Below are positions 61,617 through 64,000 of a stretch of DNA of 64,000 bases, piece by piece. The number at the start of each line of letters is the position of its first letter. The stretch's first letter is position 1. A program made the translations under genes and the position numbers. Location of the stretch: contig CBIHOF010000006.1 in NCBI GenBank assembly GCA_966211955.1, forward strand, positions 62,001-126,000, read 5' to 3'. The notes below the pieces were generated by a model. That model searched no databases, was not told the origin of the DNA, and was given only the letters and a program-made list of their open reading frames with translations. This DNA is from Albitalea sp966211955. Its GTDB lineage: Bacteria > Pseudomonadota > Gammaproteobacteria > Burkholderiales > Burkholderiaceae_C.

Positions 61617-63899
61617 TCAACCCACCTCGTCGCGATCGCGCAGCCGCTTGCAGCTCGGGTGCTGGTGCCAGCGCGCTTGCGCGCACTGCGTCTGCATGCA
61701 GCGGTAGAGCGAGAAATCGGTGCGTGCGCCGCAGGCTTCGCGCGGGCCGCTGACCGCGGGCTGTTGCTTGGCCGTCGCGTGTGATTTGGCCGGGGTGCGT
61801 GCCGTCCTGGCGGGTGGCACGAAGTCCGGGACGACAGCAGCGCGCGTGGGCGACACGGACGTCGTCGACAGCGGCGGCGGCGCGGAGGCTGCTGCGGGAA
61901 CGGTCGACGAGGTCGCCGCCGCGGTCGGTCCTGCGATGGCGGCGGTTGAAGCCATCGCCCCGGTGCCCGAGGTGGAGGTGGCGGCCGGTGATTGCTGCGG
62001 GCCCGCTGGCGCCGTGTCTGCGGCCGTTGTGCCGGCCACAGCTCGCGGCGCCTGCGGCGTGGCGGTCGACGATTGCGATGCCGCCGCAGAGGCCGCGTTG
62101 GCAGGTGCCGGGACCGGCAGCGCCTGTGCGGCCTCCTGTGCGGTCGCATCTTGCTGGGCGGATGTCGGCGCCGGGACAGGCGGGGTCACGCCCACGTCGC
62201 GCTTGATGGCCTGCTCGAAAGCCGATTGGACTTCGGACGCGAGGCGCTCGTTGCCCACCCACCACGCGGCGCCGCCCACGGCTGCCAGCGCGAGTGCCGC
62301 GGTGACGAGTGTCCAGCGGCGGCGCGCCCGCCGGCTTCGTTCGGCGAAATCGAAGATGGGCGGGCGGTCTTCCGCACGTGCAGCAAAACCGTGGAACTCC
62401 GGCGACGGGCGGCTGTCCGGCTCGTCGCCGAAGCGTGATGGCGATGACGATGACGGCGAGGGCGACAGCACCGAGTAGAAGGGCTGGTTGGACGCGGTGC
62501 GGTCCTCGGCTTCACGCGAGGCGGCGCCGAACGACGGTTCGGGGCGCTGCGGTTCAGGCGGCCGTGTCGATGCCGCGGCCGCCGCGTCGAAGGTCGCAGA
62601 CGGACTCTTTGCCCGGGTCGCCCCGCCGGCGTCGCTCGCCGGTGGAGCCGTCGCCGCCCTGAACAAGTCCATCAGCGGCTGCAGCGTCTGTTCATGCCGC
62701 TGTTCGTGTTCGTCCGACGCTTCATCGGCGAAGCTGCCAGGCTGCGTCGCAGGCTCGTCGTGCGCTTCGTCGAGCGCGGCTTCAGGGTCGAGCCCTTCGT
62801 CGAGTTCGACGTCCACATCGATCTGGCTCTCGTCCACGCTCACGGGCGTTCCGGCCGTCGGGTGGTCGTCCAGCCGCTGGCGCAGCGCCTGCACGCTTTG
62901 CGGCCGGTCCTGCGGATTGGGCAGCAGCGCGGCATCGATGGCGGTGAGGAAGGAGGCGCTGTACTGCAGCCGCGGCCAGGTGCCTTGCAGGCGACGCAAC
63001 AGCGCGCCCATCGGCTCGCGAAACCCCGTCATGCCCGGCGACTTGGGCAGCTCGCCACTGATGCAGTAGCGCACCACCTCGGCCAGCGAATGCAGGTCGG
63101 TCCAGGGGCCTACGGGTCGTTCGCTCGACGGGTTGGTCAACTCGATCGGCGCAAAAGTGGGTGTGAGCAGCGACATCAGCGCGCGGGCCCGGTCGCCCAC
63201 CATGGCGCGGCGCGCGGCGTTGAAGTCGAGCAGGATGGGCGTGTCGTCCGGCAGCAGCAGCACATTCCAGGGCGACACCTCGCGATGCACCACGCCGGCT
63301 TCGTGCAGCGTCTCGAGGGCGCCCAGCAGGCCGTCAAGCAGCGCGCGCAGCGAGGCTTCGTCGGGCGGCGAGTCCATCGCCTCGCGCAGCATGAACAGCG
63401 AATTGCCGGGGTAGTAAGGCATCACGCGGTAGGCCGTGCCTTTCGATTGCCAGCTGCGCGACACGTGCAGCAAGGATGGATGCGACAAGCGCGCGAGCAG
63501 CTGCGACTCCTCGATGAAGGCGTCGCGGCCGCGGTCGAAGGCCTCGATGTGCGAATCGGCGCGCACTAGCACCTGCATGCCGTCTTCGTCTCGCACGGCG
63601 AGCGTGTCGGGCAGGTATTCCTTGATCGCGACGCGGCGCTGCGCCTCAGGGTCGTAGGCGAGGTAGACAAAGCCGAAGCCACTCGCGCCGATGACTCGCT
63701 CGACCTCGTAGATGTCCAGCCGCGTGCCCGGCGCGAGCGCATCGGCGCGGTTGGCTTCGAAACCCGCGGGCTCCACCGGCGTGGCGCCCATGCCGACGGA
63801 CGCAGGCGGCACCTCGCCAGGGCCGCCCGGGCGCGCATTGCGGGGCGTGGCGTCGTTCATCTGCGGGTGTCGGGCCAAGTGGGCACGGGAGCGATCCAT
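61617..63899 (-). CDS. Membrane protein with an atypical serine/threonine kinase domain
   Basis: A 760-residue protein. A Hanks-type kinase fold occupies about residues 62-345: glycine loop GASGFGFVY (71-79), ATP lysine K93 in VAIKEYLP, helix-C glutamate E130/E131. The catalytic loop reads HREVSPWN (H205, R206, E207, N212), with glutamate in place of the proton-accepting aspartate, and the DFG motif reads DFN (225-227). Activity is therefore uncertain. A proline/alanine-rich acidic linker, one membrane span (about 526-548) and a long alanine-rich periplasmic stretch lead to a conserved cysteine tail (CGARTDFSLYRCMQTQCAQA). The start is 63899 or 63860. Nothing is recognised in 63900-64000. Confidence 0.85.
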   Translation of the reverse strand: MDRSRAHLARHPQMNDATPRNARPGGPGEVPPASVGMGATPVEPAGFEANRADALAPGTRLDIYEVERVIGASGFGFVYLAYDPEAQRRVAIKEYLPDTLAVRDEDGMQVLVRADSHIEAFDRGRDAFIEESQLLARLSHPSLLHVSRSWQSKGTAYRVMPYYPGNSLFMLREAMDSPPDEASLRALLDGLLGALETLHEAGVVHREVSPWNVLLLPDDTPILLDFNAARRAMVGDRARALMSLLTPTFAPIELTNPSSERPVGPWTDLHSLAEVVRYCISGELPKSPGMTGFREPMGALLRRLQGTWPRLQYSASFLTAIDAALLPNPQDRPQSVQALRQRLDDHPTAGTPVSVDESQIDVDVELDEGLDPEAALDEAHDEPATQPGSFADEASDEHEQRHEQTLQPLMDLFRAATAPPASDAGGATRAKSPSATFDAAAAASTRPPEPQRPEPSFGAASREAEDRTASNQPFYSVLSPSPSSSSPSRFGDEPDSRPSPEFHGFAARAEDRPPIFDFAERSRRARRRWTLVTAALALAAVGGAAWWVGNERLASEVQSAFEQAIKRDVGVTPPVPAPTSAQQDATAQEAAQALPVPAPANAASAAASQSSTATPQAPRAVAGTTAADTAPAGPQQSPAATSTSGTGAMASTAAIAGPTAAATSSTVPAAASAPPPLSTTSVSPTRAAVVPDFVPPARTARTPAKSHATAKQQPAVSGPREACGARTDFSLYRCMQTQCAQARWHQHPSCKRLRDRDEVG

Positions 63900-64000
63900 G
63901 AGTGTTCAGGAGAAAGTCGTCCGGGCCAGCTTACGTCCGCCCCGGGTTCGAGTCTGTTCGGTTTTGTGTTCGCGGTTGCCGTGGAACTGCCCTGCCTGTG

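Overview
This window comes from a high-G+C Gram-negative bacterium. The gene set (MetX-MetW pair, RND efflux operon with outer-membrane lipoprotein, cupin-type XRE regulators, small secreted proteins with DUF4148-like repeats, URC-type uracil catabolism) and the G/C-rich intergenic palindromes point to a betaproteobacterium of the order Burkholderiales, probably the Rubrivivax/Leptothrix/Methylibium-like lineage. That placement is inference from gene content. The window is gene-dense. I count 57 likely protein genes, including one cut off at the left edge, and see no rRNA, tRNA, CRISPR array or insertion sequence. No gap exceeds about 300 bases; the longest, between 20181 and 20462, carries a riboswitch, a terminator and a regulator promoter.

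Layout. 1-6.4 kb: maltose-binding protein (malE) and single metabolic genes (M20 peptidase, two alpha/beta or SDR enzymes, a dienoyl-CoA-isomerase-like crotonase). 6.4-12.4 kb: a complete tripartite RND efflux operon. 12.6-18.4 kb: small and secreted proteins, a metallo-beta-lactamase-fold enzyme, and an XRE-cupin regulator divergent from an SDR plus QueA-like pair. 18.4-20.3 kb: metX-metW behind a SAM-II riboswitch with an intrinsic terminator. 20.4-24.2 kb: a TetR-regulated HlyD/ABC exporter operon. 24.2-32.4 kb: dehalogenase-like hydrolase, repeat protein, FMN/Fe-S glutamate-synthase-like enzyme, response regulator, GST, a DUF898/M48 pair and a signal peptidase I paralogue. 32.5-45 kb: pyrimidine salvage and catabolism (codA, upp, URC4, URC1) interspersed with an orphan ATP-synthase c-like gene and a GGDEF/EAL protein. 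45-54 kb: pepP, secreted proteins, an XRE-cupin/GNAT operon and a modular secreted glucan-binding beta-helix protein behind LacI-type operators. 54-60.3 kb: a five-gene operon with SPFH-SHOCT, DUF4178, DUF350, membrane aminopropyltransferase and an exported FAD amine oxidase-like protein. 60.3-64 kb: a UbiH-like hydroxylase and a kinase-like membrane protein with altered catalytic motifs.

How the genes work together. codA makes uracil, upp makes UMP, and URC1/URC4 are signature genes of the URC uracil-degradation route, so the 32-44 kb stretch holds much of a cytosine/uracil module, although not as one operon. The RND and HlyD/ABC operons export small molecules. metX-metW are methionine genes under SAM control. 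The 54-60 kb operon is the least understood multi-gene unit. Its five products are all membrane-bound, exported or probably membrane-associated, it couples a polyamine-synthase-type enzyme to an amine-oxidase-type enzyme, and it has no S-adenosylmethionine decarboxylase beside it. It is the best candidate here for an under-described system.
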